DNA of 64,000 nucleotides, taken from contig JACPWG010000081.1 of the NCBI GenBank assembly GCA_016197205.1, positions 1 to 64,000 of the forward strand, in the 5' to 3' direction. The DNA is from Planctomycetota bacterium. GTDB taxonomy: Bacteria; Planctomycetota; MHYJ01; WSZJ01; JACPWG01. The notes beneath the pieces are model-generated. The model was not told the DNA's origin, ran no database searches, and saw only the letters and a program-made list of their open reading frames with translations. Below, in pieces: positions 7,881 through 17,112 of this stretch. The position numbers were made by a program, and so were the translations under genes. Within the stretch, counting starts at the first letter, position 1. Each line of letters opens with the position of its first letter.

Positions 7881-10800
7881 ATGAGACCTCCTCGCCTCCG
7901 TCGGCGATCGTTCCCGCTCGCGGTCGCGGTCGCCGCGGCGGCTGCCGCCGCGTGCTCGCTCGGCGGCCTGCCCGGCCACGCGCAGGAATCGAAGGCCGAC
8001 CGCGTGGAGTTCCTCTCCCGCTCCGCGACGGGCGCGGACCGGTTTACGGCCGCGCATCCGGAGTACGACGGCCGCGGCGTGCTCGTGGCCGTGCTCGACA
8101 CCGGGATCGACCTGGGCGCGCCCGGTTTGCAGACGACCTCGGACGGCGAGCCCAAGATCGTGGACGTGCAGGACTTCTCCGGGGAGGGGGAAGTACGACT
8201 GGAGCGCGCCGAGGGGAAACGCGACGAGGCCGAGGAGCGGCTCATCCACCCGTCCACGCGGCGCTTCCTCAAGAACGCGGACAAGCTGCCGGTGCATGCG
8301 CGGGGCGGCGAGTACTGGATCGGGTGGCTCGCGGAGTCGCGGTTCGAGGGGAGCGCGGTCAAGGACCTCAACGGAAACGGCCGCGAGGACGACGCGATCG
8401 GCATGCTTGCCTTCCCCGCCGAAGGGAGCGAGGGTTGGGTGGCGGTCGTCGACACGGACAACGACGGCGACCTCGCGGACGAGAAAGTCCTGCGCGACTA
8501 CCGGGTGGAGCGGCAGACGTTCACGCTCAAGTCCGGGCGGCCGGACCCCTCCCCCGCCGTGATCACGCTGGCGCTGAACGTGCGGCCGGAGGAGCACGTG
8601 ATCAGTTTGTTTTTCGACAACGGCGGGCACGGGACCCACGTGGCGGGGATCGCGACGGGGTGCACGCTGGCGGGGGCCAAGGGCTACGACGGCATCGCGC
8701 CCGGGGCGCAGGTCCTCGGGCTCAAGATCGGTTTCTGCGCGAAGAAGAGCATCTCGACGTCAGGCGCGATGCGGCGGGCGTTCGAGTACGGCGCTCGCGT
8801 CGCGGCGGAGCGCGGGCAGCCGCTGGTCTTCAACATGAGTTACGGGATCGGCTCCGAAATCGAGGGACGAGCGGACATCGATCGTTTCCTCGACGGCTTC
8901 CTGACCGAGCACGAGGACCTGACGGCGTGCATTTCGGCCGGGAACGACGGGGCGGGAGTCTCGAGCGTGGGGACGCCGGGCGCGGCGCGACTGGCGATCA
9001 CGGCCGGCGCGCTGCTGGATCGGGGGACGGCGCGCGCGCTGTTCGGCAGCAAGCCGAGCGGCGACCGGATCCACATCTTCAGCTCGCGCGGCGGGGAGCT
9101 GCCGAAGCCCGACCTGGTCGCGCCGGGGAGCGCGTCGTCGAGCACGCCGCCGTGGGCGAAGTGGGACGTGGCGAGCGGGACGAGCATGGCGGCGCCGCAG
9201 CTCGCGGGGTGCGTGGCGCTCCTCTTGTCCGCGGCTCGCGCGGAAAAACTGCCGTCGGGCCATCGGCTGCTGCGTCGGGCGCTCACGGGCGGCGCGCGTC
9301 CGCTGCCGGGGTACGCGCCGGTCGACCAGGGCGCGGGGGTCGTGGACGTGCCGCGCGCTTACGAGGCGCTGCGCGGCTTGGCGGCCGTCGCCGCGACCGA
9401 TCCGTGCATCGACTGGTCGGTGACGACGGTCTCGCCGTCGATGCCGGACCGGAAGGGTCCTGCCGCCTATTGGCGAAACGGCGGCTGGCCGGCGCCGCCC
9501 GAGTCGCAGGCCTTCCAGGTGAAGCCGGTCTTCGCCGCGAAGTCGGACGCCGAGACGCGACGCTGGTTTTATCGGACGTTCAGGCTGGAGGCCACCGAGG
9601 CCTGGCTCTCCGTCGACAAGCCCGGGATCTACGTACGCGGCGAGGGAGAGGCCGAGGTCCGCGTGACCTACGACCGCGCCTTGGCCGCCCAGCCCGGCCT
9701 CCACTCCGCCCGCATCCTCGCCTTCCGCGAGGAGCCCGCCGCGCCGGCCCACGCACCGCCCCAGCTCGCCGCGAACGCACCGGAGTCCGGACACACGCCG
9801 GCCGCGAGCACGTCGGCCGGGCCGGACGCCCCGGGCGCGGACCGGCCACCTGCCGCGACCCCAGCCCCGGTGACTCCCCGAGTCCCCGAATTCGAGCTCT
9901 GGTGCACGATCGCGGTGCCCTGGACGCTGGGCCCCGACTGCGACTACCGGCGGGAGCTTCGCGGCCGCTCCGTCGACGTCGGCGCCCTCGAGCGGCATTT
10001 CTTCGCCGTCCCGCCCGGCGCCTCCGCGCTCTCGTTCGAGTTGGACATCCCCCAGGGCGCCGCCGGCCGCGTCCATGCCTCTCTCTTCGATCCCAACGGC
10101 CACCCCGCGGGCTCGGCCTCCGCGAATGCCGAGAAGGCGCGGCACGGCGAGCACACCCTGGCCGGCCCGCGACTCCGGTGCGGCGTCTACGAAATCGTCG
10201 TCTCCTCGGACTACCACGCGCGCGCGGCCTGCTCGTACGACCTCACCGCGACCTGCGCCGGCCTCTCCATCGAAGCAGGCCCCGAAGGCCGCCTCCGCTT
10301 CGAGGCGGGCGCCGCGCCCTACGGCACGCTCTTGGCCACCGACCACTTCCTCACGCCCTTTACCGGAGCCGCCACCGGGGACGCCTCGATGCTGCGCAAG
10401 ACGCACAAGCTCGAGGCGACCGATACCGACACGCTCCGCCTGCCCGTCAAGGTCGGCAAGGAGACGGAAGGGCTTCGGTTCGAGGTCGAGTGGTCGCCCG
10501 AGGACTACGACAAGTTCACGGACATCGTCCTCCTCCTCCAGGACAAGGCCGGTCGGACGGTCGCGAGCGAGAGCGTGGACCGGCGGCGCGCCCGGCTCGA
10601 CTGGAAGGTCCCGGCGGAGGGAACGCACGAACTGACGCTCGTCCTCGAGGGCGGCCTCGCCACCACCGAAAAGAAAACCGCGTGGGCCGTGCGCGTCGTC
10701 GAGGAGCGGCGTCTGCGCGAAAAAGTGGCCGTGCGGGTGACCGCGCGCGGCGACGAAGCGCTCGCCCTGTATCCGGGCCAGCCCGAGGAGCTGCGGTACG

Positions 10801-10925
10801 AGCTGGACCGCGCGCCGTCCATTCCTCCGGAGGGCTACGCCCGCTGGGCGCGGCTCGATTTCAAGGACGCGTCCGACTCGGTCCGCGCCAGCCACGAGTT
10901 CGCCTTGCCCGCGCCGCGCCGGTAA
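7881..10925 (+). CDS. Exported S8 serine peptidase, tripeptidyl-peptidase II-like, 1014 aa
   Basis: Subtilisin-family endopeptidase or tripeptidyl-peptidase. The catalytic triad is clear: Asp73 in VAVLDTGIDLG, His250 in GGHGTHVAG and Ser435 in ASGTSMAAPQ, with oxyanion Asn355 in SAGNDG. The roughly 175-residue insert between Asp and His and the long beta-rich C-terminal part (about 520-1000) are typical of tripeptidyl-peptidase II rather than secreted subtilisins. A signal sequence (about 1-35, ending GHA/QE) points to export, unlike cytosolic eukaryotic TPPII; a lipobox at AAAC is weak. A Pro/Ala-rich linker interrupts the C-terminal region near 620-670. GGAG lies 7 nt before the ATG. It stands alone, divergent from the TPR protein. 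Confidence 0.92.
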   Translation: MRPPRLRRRSFPLAVAVAAAAAAACSLGGLPGHAQESKADRVEFLSRSATGADRFTAAHPEYDGRGVLVAVLDTGIDLGAPGLQTTSDGEPKIVDVQDFSGEGEVRLERAEGKRDEAEERLIHPSTRRFLKNADKLPVHARGGEYWIGWLAESRFEGSAVKDLNGNGREDDAIGMLAFPAEGSEGWVAVVDTDNDGDLADEKVLRDYRVERQTFTLKSGRPDPSPAVITLALNVRPEEHVISLFFDNGGHGTHVAGIATGCTLAGAKGYDGIAPGAQVLGLKIGFCAKKSISTSGAMRRAFEYGARVAAERGQPLVFNMSYGIGSEIEGRADIDRFLDGFLTEHEDLTACISAGNDGAGVSSVGTPGAARLAITAGALLDRGTARALFGSKPSGDRIHIFSSRGGELPKPDLVAPGSASSSTPPWAKWDVASGTSMAAPQLAGCVALLLSAARAEKLPSGHRLLRRALTGGARPLPGYAPVDQGAGVVDVPRAYEALRGLAAVAATDPCIDWSVTTVSPSMPDRKGPAAYWRNGGWPAPPESQAFQVKPVFAAKSDAETRRWFYRTFRLEATEAWLSVDKPGIYVRGEGEAEVRVTYDRALAAQPGLHSARILAFREEPAAPAHAPPQLAANAPESGHTPAASTSAGPDAPGADRPPAATPAPVTPRVPEFELWCTIAVPWTLGPDCDYRRELRGRSVDVGALERHFFAVPPGASALSFELDIPQGAAGRVHASLFDPNGHPAGSASANAEKARHGEHTLAGPRLRCGVYEIVVSSDYHARAACSYDLTATCAGLSIEAGPEGRLRFEAGAAPYGTLLATDHFLTPFTGAATGDASMLRKTHKLEATDTDTLRLPVKVGKETEGLRFEVEWSPEDYDKFTDIVLLLQDKAGRTVASESVDRRRARLDWKVPAEGTHELTLVLEGGLATTEKKTAWAVRVVEERRLREKVAVRVTARGDEALALYPGQPEELRYELDRAPSIPPEGYARWARLDFKDASDSVRASHEFALPAPRR

Positions 10926-10954
10926 GCGCCCGGCCCAGCCCTTCCAATTCGTGG

Positions 10955-11246
10955 TGCAGGGCTTCCGCCTTCGCGCGCGCCGCATCGGTGGACGTGTCCG
11001 CCCTGCACCCGCACCCGCACGAAACGTCCGAAGGGCCTCCTCGCTTCCCGTCGAGCCGCCGCCGCACCCAACGGGCTGCGTGATTTCCATCCGAGTTGTC
11101 CCGCCGGTGCAGGGCGGAACCCCTGCACCACAAGGGCTCGAGGCCGGCGGAGGGAAGCACCCGGAAATTCGCCCCGTTCCGCGGTCGAACCGTTGCCGCG
11201 CCGTGCCGCAAGAGACGACTCGTTCGCCCACCTGGAAAGGGCCGGC
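10955..11246 (+). repeat. Dispersed repeat family D, copy 1 (about 290 bp)
   Basis: Nearly the whole segment, from GTGCAGGGCTTCCGCC to CCACCTGGAAAGGGC, matches the reverse complement of 58396-58698 with only scattered mismatches. It includes two GTGCAGGG palindromes and a CGCACGAAACGTCCGA segment. No protein-like reading frame is convincing; it fills the gap between the peptidase and the aldo/keto reductase. Confidence 0.85.
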
Positions 11247-11255
11247 CACCCGCCC

Positions 11256-12071
11256 TCATCCCCGCGCCATCATGCGGCCGCTCAGCGACTCCCGGAGCCC
11301 GTCCCCCACCCGGCGCATCCAGGCCAGCTCCTCTTCGGTCATCGGCCCGCGCTCGAGCGCCGCAAGCGCTTCCTCCATCTCCGCCGCGTCTTTCGGCCCC
11401 GACAGGCAGAGATGCACCCGCGGATCGGAGAGGGCGAACCGGTAGCAGTCGCTCGCGCGCGGCACCCGCTCGCCGGGCGGCATGCACTTCGGATCGACCA
11501 GCTCGCCCCAACGGGTCGCCGTGTACGCCATCACGCCGGGCCCGCCTTGCGGGGGCAGGTACGGGAAGACCTCCCGCTCGGCGCCGCGGTGCGCCGCGTT
11601 GTACCGGACCATGAGGATGTCGAAGCTGCCGTCCTTGATGTAGGTCTGAAACGTGGGCCGCTCGTGGCAGGAGATCGCCACGAAGCGCACCCGCCCCTCG
11701 CGCTTCAGCCGCTCACACGCGTCGAGGACGCTTCGGCCCGGAGGCCGGTTGTACCAACCCAGGAGGAGCACGTCGGCGTAGTCGATACGCAGGCTGCGCA
11801 GCGCCCGCGCCAGGCTCCACCGGACCAGCGAGCCGAAGCGGGCATACGACTGAACGGCGACGACCATCCGGTCCCGATGTCGCGGTGCGAGCGCCCGGAT
11901 CGCCTCCGCCATCGCTTCCCGACGGATCGAGCCCCAATAGAAGAAGTTCGCGCCCCGCTCGAACGCCGCCTCCAGCGCGGCCCGCGGGACCCCGTAGGAA
12001 GCGCCGACGCCCACCCGACCGACCGAGAGCCCGGTCCGGCCAAGCGGCACCTGCTGGCGAAAGTCCGGCAT
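11256..12071 (-). CDS. Aldo/keto reductase family protein, 271 aa
   Basis: The N-terminus VPLGRTGLSVGRVGVGASYG is the standard opening of the AKR TIM barrel. AFERGANFFYWG corresponds to the usual A..G(I/V)N.FDT segment, but the catalytic Asp of the FDT motif and the Tyr of the next strand are not evident (FYWG instead), so activity is doubtful. LRIDYADVLLLGWYN and GRVRFVAISCH are the expected strand 4/5 motifs. Length is short for the class (usually about 300-330). It lies 35 bp downstream of the PqiC-like lipoprotein gene on the same strand, at the end of the Mla-type operon. NADPH-dependent carbonyl reduction is the family role; the substrate is unknown. Confidence 0.85.
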   Translation of the reverse strand: MPDFRQQVPLGRTGLSVGRVGVGASYGVPRAALEAAFERGANFFYWGSIRREAMAEAIRALAPRHRDRMVVAVQSYARFGSLVRWSLARALRSLRIDYADVLLLGWYNRPPGRSVLDACERLKREGRVRFVAISCHERPTFQTYIKDGSFDILMVRYNAAHRGAEREVFPYLPPQGGPGVMAYTATRWGELVDPKCMPPGERVPRASDCYRFALSDPRVHLCLSGPKDAAEMEEALAALERGPMTEEELAWMRRVGDGLRESLSGRMMARG

Positions 12072-12106
12072 ACGGTGTTCACCCTATAGGTAACTTTCTT
12101 GGGCCG

Positions 12107-12868
12107 TCACTCCCTTTTCGCCGGCTCCGCCGGCGCGGGCTCGCCCGCCGGCCGCGGCGCGAGGCGCGCGGCCACCTCGCGCAGGAGGAGGTCGATCGCG
12201 CGCTCCAGGGCCCGGCCCGCGAGGTCGAAGGGGCCGGCATCCATCGCCGCGGCGGCGCCGTCGGCACCCCGCCCGGCGGTCCCCGAAAAGGCCCGATCCA
12301 GGAGCACGCCTGACGCGCGAGGTTCCGCGGGCGCGGTGCCGGCCGTGCCGCCGGTCGGCTCGGCAACGGGCGGCTTGCGGCCCATAGAGAGTGTCGCCCA
12401 CAGCTCGCAGACCCCTTTCCACTCCGCGCCCGCCCCCTCCACGGCCTCGAGCCGTCGCAGCTCGACGGCGAGGGAGAGTCCGCCGAGCGCCTGTCCCGGC
12501 CGGCGGACTTCCACCGGCAGGTCGGACGTGCGAAGCCGTTCGAGGAGGTGGTCATAGAGCAGGTCGCCGGGCAGTCGCGCCCACCGGTCGGTGTCGGTGA
12601 GCGTGATCGAAGAGCCTTCGCCCGCGACGCGCAGGACCAGTTCCTCGCGGTTGTACGCGGCGGCGACGACCACGGGCAGAAGCGTCAGCGACGGACCGCC
12701 CGCGTTGCGCGTCGCGGCGGCCGCGGTCGACGGCGCCGGCGTTGGAAACAAGTGCCGGCCCGCGGGAGCGGACGGCGTGGAGGAACGGCAGCCGGCGGTG
12801 CCCAGGGCAAGCGAGAAGGCGAGGACGAGGGCGGCTGCAGCGAATGCGCGCGCGCGAGCTGGGAGCAT
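12107..12868 (-). CDS. PqiC-like ABC-transport auxiliary lipoprotein, 253 aa
   Basis: The signal peptide ends in a lipobox (ALGTAGCRSS), giving a lipidated Cys near residue 27. The core (LLPVVVAAAYNREELVLRV, then TLTDTDRWARLPGDLLYDHL) matches the PqiC/YmbA family (ABC_trans_aux), outer-membrane lipoproteins working with MCE proteins: a bound-ligand strand, then D-x-D-R-W-A. A Pro/Ala-rich tail with a basic amphipathic stretch follows. It lies about 200 bp downstream of the MCE protein gene on the same strand, supporting a role as the outer-membrane end of that lipid-transport system. Confidence 0.75.
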   Translation of the reverse strand: MLPARARAFAAAALVLAFSLALGTAGCRSSTPSAPAGRHLFPTPAPSTAAAATRNAGGPSLTLLPVVVAAAYNREELVLRVAGEGSSITLTDTDRWARLPGDLLYDHLLERLRTSDLPVEVRRPGQALGGLSLAVELRRLEAVEGAGAEWKGVCELWATLSMGRKPPVAEPTGGTAGTAPAEPRASGVLLDRAFSGTAGRGADGAAAAMDAGPFDLAGRALERAIDLLLREVAARLAPRPAGEPAPAEPAKRE

Positions 12869-13072
12869 GGTACCTCACAATGCGGCTCCGGGCCGCGCTC
12901 GGACCGGGTGCGAAGGCCGACGCGGAAGACGTCGATCCGTCTGCCGGGTGCCGCGTCCACAAAACTCGGGCACGGTCGGACCGAAGGTTGCGGCGGGGCT
13001 CAGACCGTGTGCCGGCTCGCGCGGGCCGGCCCGCGCTCCCAGGCATCGTGACTGGACCTCGTCAACGCCGTC

Positions 13073-14131
13073 CTAGCGCGGACGCGTGCCCGCCGCGGGC
13101 CGTTCCGGGCCCGATGGGCCGCCGGGACTCGGCGTGCGTCCCCAGAGGAGCTGCGACGGATCGCGATTGAGCACGTCGAGCAGTTGCCGCAGCTCGACCA
13201 CCGCGTACCGAAGCTGGAACGCCGTTTCCGCGATGCCCGCCTCTTGCGAGGCCAGCGTGCGGTTCACCGCCTCCAGCGAGTCCTGCGTGGCGGCGAGGGC
13301 CTGCTGCACCGAAGCGAGGGTCCGGGTCACCTCCCCCTTTTCCCCGGTCAGCCGGTCCATGTTCCCGAGGGTCTTGGCCAGCGGCGCGTCCGGCCCGAGC
13401 ATCGCCGCGAGGTTATCGAGGCTCCGCTTCAGGGACGCCTGGTTGGCCTCGAGGATGTCCCCGCCTTGGCGAAGGACGTTTTGCGTCTCCTCGGCCGTGC
13501 TCTTGAACGTGGTCCCCACGAGGTCCATGTTTTGCCCGGCCTTCGTCATCGACTCCTTCGCGACGTCGATCGTCTGGGAAAGCCGGGTCTTGATGAAGTC
13601 GATCAGCTCGATCGCCATTTCCTTCGTCTGGATCAGTTCGCGGCGAAGCTGCTCGCCCGTCGAAAACTCCGTCTGCTCGAAGGGCAGGTCCAGCGGGGGC
13701 CCGTCCGCGGCCGGCAGGCACGGGCTCTCGGGCGGCGACGGCTCGGCCGACGGGGTCTTCGGCGTCGAGAGGTCCTTGCGGAACGCGTAGATCGCCTGGA
13801 TGCCCGTCACGAGGTTCGCCTGGAGCTGGAAGCGGGTCCACGTGGTGATCAGGTGGGCGTAGCGCTTTTCGATGGCCATGGGGACGCGGGGATGCTGGCT
13901 GCCGGCCTGCAGGAACGGCGCGCGGCTCACCCTGCCGATGAGCGTCCCCTCCCACGTGACGCGGGAGCTGGGAGAAATGCCGCTCACGTCCTCGCGGAAC
14001 TCGATCGTGTACTCCACGACCTCGGGCGCGCGGAGCGACGGCCAGAGCCAGAGCAGGAACCCCGCGAAGAAGGCGAGGGAGAGCGAGACGAAGACCCAGC
14101 AGCCGATCCGGTACCGCGCTTTCGGGCTCAT
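13073..14131 (-). CDS. MlaD-type MCE-domain protein, 352 aa
   Basis: One N-terminal transmembrane helix (CWVFVSLSLAFFAGFLLWLW) is followed by an MCE domain (about 38-115: YTIEFREDVSGISPSSRVTW, GTLIGRVSRAPF) and a long alpha-helical region (about 165-325) of the kind that forms the central needle or barrel in MCE assemblies. Such proteins form periplasmic hexamers carrying phospholipids between membranes. The ATG at 14131 overlaps the TGA of the ATPase gene (ATGA), so translation is coupled. A longer in-frame reading to 14668 is antisense to the ATPase gene and is rejected. The MCE domain looks shorter than in E. coli MlaD and lacks an obvious pore-loop hydrophobic cluster. Confidence 0.85.
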   Translation of the reverse strand: MSPKARYRIGCWVFVSLSLAFFAGFLLWLWPSLRAPEVVEYTIEFREDVSGISPSSRVTWEGTLIGRVSRAPFLQAGSQHPRVPMAIEKRYAHLITTWTRFQLQANLVTGIQAIYAFRKDLSTPKTPSAEPSPPESPCLPAADGPPLDLPFEQTEFSTGEQLRRELIQTKEMAIELIDFIKTRLSQTIDVAKESMTKAGQNMDLVGTTFKSTAEETQNVLRQGGDILEANQASLKRSLDNLAAMLGPDAPLAKTLGNMDRLTGEKGEVTRTLASVQQALAATQDSLEAVNRTLASQEAGIAETAFQLRYAVVELRQLLDVLNRDPSQLLWGRTPSPGGPSGPERPAAGTRPR

Positions 14132-14907
14132 GAAGCGACGCTCCTCGACGGAATTCGGCGGACGAAGTCGTGCACCCAGGGATCTGTGTGGACCTGGAGG
14201 TCGGCCCAGGTCCCTTGGGTCACCACGCCCTGGTGCCCCTTCTTGAGGACGGTGATCCGGTCCGCGATCGACTCCACGCTGGGCAGCTCGTGCGTGACGA
14301 CGACGAACGTGATCCCGAGGGTCCGCTTGAGCGAGACGAGGAGGGCGTCCAGGTCCGCGGAGGTGATCGGATCGAGCCCGGCGGACGGCTCGTCGCAGAA
14401 GACGATTTCCGGTTCGAGGACGAGGGCGCGGGCGAGCCCGGCGCGCTTCTTCATGCCTCCGGAAAGCTGGCTCGGCATTCTGCGCGCGGCATCCTCGAGT
14501 CCGACGCGCCAGAGCGTGCGGAGCACGGCGTCGCGGACCTCGGCCTCGGAGAGGCGGCGGCGCTCCCGGAGCGGGAAGGCGACGTTTTCGCCGACCGTGA
14601 GGGAGTTGAAGAGTCCGCCGGACTGGAACAGGACGCCGACGCGCGTCAGCAGCAGCTCGCGGTCCCACTCATCGACGGACCAGAGGTCCCGCCCGAAGAG
14701 GCCGACGCTTCCTTCTTTGGGGCGCTCGAGGCCGATCGCGTGCCGGAGCAGCGTGCTCTTGCCGCAGCCGCTGCCGCCGAGGATCACGTGGATCTCCCCG
14801 CGCCGCACCGCCAGGGAGACGCGGTCGAGGACGCGGCGGTCGCCGTATTCGCAGACGACGTCCCGCGCGTCGAGCACGACGGCAGGAGAGGCGGGAATTG
14901 GCGTCAT
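14128..14907 (-). CDS. MlaF-type ABC transporter ATPase, 259 aa
   Basis: Complete ABC ATPase: Walker A GGSGCGKST (44-52), Q-loop LFQSGGLFNSLTVGEN, signature LSGGMKKRAGLARAL, Walker B IVFCDEPSAGLDP and switch His in VVTHE. The LSGGMKKR signature and SGGLFNSLTV Q-loop are typical of the Mla/Mkl group that energises phospholipid transport with MlaE permeases. The ATG at 14907 is chosen; extending upstream to 14988 would translate the AT-rich repeat at 14924-14949. Overlaps the MCE gene by 4 nt; the permease gene is 311 bp upstream. Confidence 0.92.
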   Translation of the reverse strand: MTPIPASPAVVLDARDVVCEYGDRRVLDRVSLAVRRGEIHVILGGSGCGKSTLLRHAIGLERPKEGSVGLFGRDLWSVDEWDRELLLTRVGVLFQSGGLFNSLTVGENVAFPLRERRRLSEAEVRDAVLRTLWRVGLEDAARRMPSQLSGGMKKRAGLARALVLEPEIVFCDEPSAGLDPITSADLDALLVSLKRTLGITFVVVTHELPSVESIADRITVLKKGHQGVVTQGTWADLQVHTDPWVHDFVRRIPSRSVAS

Positions 14908-14923
14908 GGGCGAGACCCCGGCC

Positions 14924-15052
14924 GAAATCCCAAATCCCAAATCCCAAGGCAGGCGCGCGCCCGAAACCCAAAGACGATGATTAGCCACCGAAGACGCTGA
15001 AGACGCCGAATTTCACGACGGGTCGTTCGGCGTCTTCGGCGTCTTCGGTGGC
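14924..15052. repeat. AT-rich tract plus 27-bp inverted repeat
   Basis: AAATCCC tandem units at 14924-14949 are followed by arms 14984-15010 and 15026-15052 that are inverted copies of a 27-bp block built from GAAGACGC units (one mismatch), with a 15-bp loop. It lies between mlaE-like and mlaF-like genes of one operon; it could form a large hairpin in their mRNA. Confidence 0.85.
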
Positions 15053-15218
15053 TCGTCCTTCCGTGGGCGGAGCGCACGGCTTCCCCATCGGCTGCGCTGG
15101 GAAATCTGTGGTTCGTCGAGCTTTGGTTGCGGCCGCCGCCCCTCTGGGGAAGCTGCGGTTCCCGCCGGTTCGACAAGCGACCACAATTCTCAAATCTCCA
15201 TTCGTCAAAGCTCAAATG

Positions 15219-16319
15219 CTACTGGTGTGCCAGCGACCACCCGAGATCGAGCAACGTGTCGGTGAGGATGATGAGCGCGATGGAAGCGACGACGGCGGTC
15301 TGGGTCGCCTGGCCGACGCCGGCCGGGCTGCGGGGGGCGCGCATCCCCTGGAAGCAGGAGATGACCCCGATGAGAAAGCTGAAGACAATGGACTTGCCGA
15401 TCCCGAAAAGAAAAACATCCGGACCGAGCGCGCTGCGCGAGCGGGCCAGCCAATGCTCCGGGGAGATGCCCGGCGAGACCATGCCGATGAGCATACCGCC
15501 GACAAGGCCGGCCGCGTCCGCAAGGACGCAGAGGAGCGGTCCGGCCAGGAGCAGGCCGAAGAGCCTGGGGGCGTAGACGTGCTGTTCGGGGAGGAAGCCC
15601 ATCGAGCGGAACGCGTCGATCTCCTCGTTGGCGACCATCGTGCCGATCTCGGAGGCGACCGCTGCGCCGGAGCGGCCGGCGAGGAGCATGCCCGAGATGA
15701 GCGGGACGATCTCGAACGGGATCGCGACCGCCACCATGTCCGCCACGTAGACCTGGGCGCCGAACTGCCGAAGCTGCAACATGCCGAGAAAGGCGATGAC
15801 CGCGCCCATGGCCAGGCAGAGCGGCAGGACCAGCGGCAGGCCGCCGACGCCGACGGCGTAGACCTGTTCCGTGACCGACTGGAGCCGCGGCGCGCGTCCG
15901 GCCACGATGCCGGGAAAAACCGTGGTGGTCACGCCCGCGGCGAACCGCGCAAACTCGACGGCGAGTCCGACCAGTCGCTCGGGCAGCGACGGGAGCTCCT
16001 CGACGACGGGGTGAAGCGGGGCATCGGCGAGGCCGACCTCGAGCAGCCCGCGGTAGGAGCGGGCGGCGTCGTCGAGCAGGAACTCCACGCCGGGCGCCGG
16101 GGCCAGCCGACGGAACGCGCGGGTCACGCAAAGCGCCGCGGCCTCGTCGAGGGCCACGCCCCGCAAGTCGACTCGAACCGGACCGCCTCCGGCGAAGGCG
16201 TCCTTCGCGGCGCGAGCGGCGCGCCCGAGTCCAGCCTCGCCGAGGGCGGAGAGGGGCTTGCTTGGACGAACGCTTCTCGCCGCGAGGTCGAGTTGAAAAT
16301 CTTCCGGGGCCTCGGTCAT
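15219..16319 (-). CDS. MlaE-type permease with N-terminal STAS-like domain, 366 aa
   Basis: Residues about 8-95 resemble a STAS domain (RVDLRGVALDEAAALCVTRA). The rest is an MlaE permease with five to six membrane spans. The family hallmark EIVPLISGMLLAGRSGAAVA is present, followed by ASEIGTMVANEEIDAFRSMG, the coupling region contacting the ATPase. It moves phospholipid between the inner membrane and the MCE protein. A fused STAS domain is known in some Mla permeases and takes the place of separate MlaB. It is the first gene of the operon; the divergent gene on the other side starts at 16707. Confidence 0.92.
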   Translation of the reverse strand: MTEAPEDFQLDLAARSVRPSKPLSALGEAGLGRAARAAKDAFAGGGPVRVDLRGVALDEAAALCVTRAFRRLAPAPGVEFLLDDAARSYRGLLEVGLADAPLHPVVEELPSLPERLVGLAVEFARFAAGVTTTVFPGIVAGRAPRLQSVTEQVYAVGVGGLPLVLPLCLAMGAVIAFLGMLQLRQFGAQVYVADMVAVAIPFEIVPLISGMLLAGRSGAAVASEIGTMVANEEIDAFRSMGFLPEQHVYAPRLFGLLLAGPLLCVLADAAGLVGGMLIGMVSPGISPEHWLARSRSALGPDVFLFGIGKSIVFSFLIGVISCFQGMRAPRSPAGVGQATQTAVVASIALIILTDTLLDLGWSLAHQ

Positions 16320-16439
16320 GGAATGCGGCGCCGACGGAGTGACCCTGCGAAGGCACGCCCTCCACCGCTTGCGCGGCGGACCTGCTGCTCCTTCATTCTA
16401 CCCGTCGCTCCTCACTCCGGGCAACAGTTTTGCCGGCAA

Positions 16440-16482
16440 GTTGTACAACCGCTTGACAACGCCCGGACACCCGAGGTAAAGT
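16440..16482 (+). promoter_or_regulatory. Promoter with adjacent 10-bp palindromic operator candidate
   Basis: TTGACA (16453-16458) and TAAAGT (16477-16482) are separated by 18 nt on the plus strand. The perfect palindrome GTTGTACAAC (16440-16449) lies 3 bp upstream of the -35 box. It would drive the charged exported protein gene with a 5' leader of about 215 nt. The rest of 16320-16706 shows no gene. Confidence 0.5.
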
Positions 16483-16706
16483 TGTGCTCTACGGATCGAG
16501 CGCGCCGGGTCCGCCTTCACCACCCGCACAAGCCCCTCGGGTTCGAGCAAGTCTCAACCGCAGACATACACACGAGATAGGGAGTTTTCCCCGGCCGACA
16601 GAGAGCCGTCCGGGGTCGAGGACCTCCGCCCGCATGGCGGGCACAGAAACTGCTGGGCTCATTTTCATGATCCAGAGCCCATTGGGTACCCTTCGAGGCG
16701 AAGCGC

Positions 16707-17099
16707 ATGCACAGGCTTTTGAGCTTCCGGTTCCTCGCCACGCTGCTTCTCGGGTTGGTCCTGCTGTTCCCCGCCGGCACGGCCTGGTCGGACAACGGCA
16801 AGGACTCGAAGGACGGCCAGGGGGATTCGAAGGACGGCGGGAAGGACAGCCACCGCAAGAACAAGGAGCGGCGGGAGCAGGAGCGGCGCGAACGGGAACG
16901 GAAGGAGCGGGAGCGCAAGGAGCGCCAGCGCAAGGAACGCGAGCGGCGCGAGCAGGAGCGCAAGGAGAGGGACCGGAAAGAGCGCGAGCGTCGGAAGGAA
17001 CGGGAGCGCGAGCACGGCAAGGACCAGCACAAGGACAAAGACAAGCACCACGACGGGGACAAGGACCACGGCGGGGAGGGGGACGGCCAGGGGAAGTAG
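16707..17099 (+). CDS. Small exported protein with a highly charged Lys/Arg/Glu repeat, 130 aa
   Basis: A clear signal peptide (residues 1-27, LLGLVLLFPAGTAWS/DN) precedes a region of about 65 residues made almost only of R, K, E and Q in ERRERERKER-type repeats, then a His/Asp/Lys/Gly tail (KDKDKHHDGDKDHGG). The repeat would form a single long charged helix; the His/Asp tail could bind metal. GAGG lies 8 nt before the ATG. Frame composition fits coding, but low complexity makes homology search unreliable and I know no family. Function is unknown. Confidence 0.6.
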   Translation: MHRLLSFRFLATLLLGLVLLFPAGTAWSDNGKDSKDGQGDSKDGGKDSHRKNKERREQERRERERKERERKERQRKERERREQERKERDRKERERRKEREREHGKDQHKDKDKHHDGDKDHGGEGDGQGK

Positions 17100-17112
17100 C
17101 CCCCGGCCTCCG

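Noticed and set aside
8760..11249. 829-codon frame opposite the subtilase
   Set aside because: Arg/Gly-rich shadow of a GC-rich gene; the plus strand encodes all catalytic motifs.
14132..14668. Upstream extension of the MCE protein
   Set aside because: Antisense-like Arg-rich sequence over the MlaF gene; the ATGA overlap at 14131 gives the right start.
16517..17062. Ser/Arg/Cys-rich frame opposite the charged exported protein
   Set aside because: It is the antisense of an R/K/E repeat and has no signal or domain.
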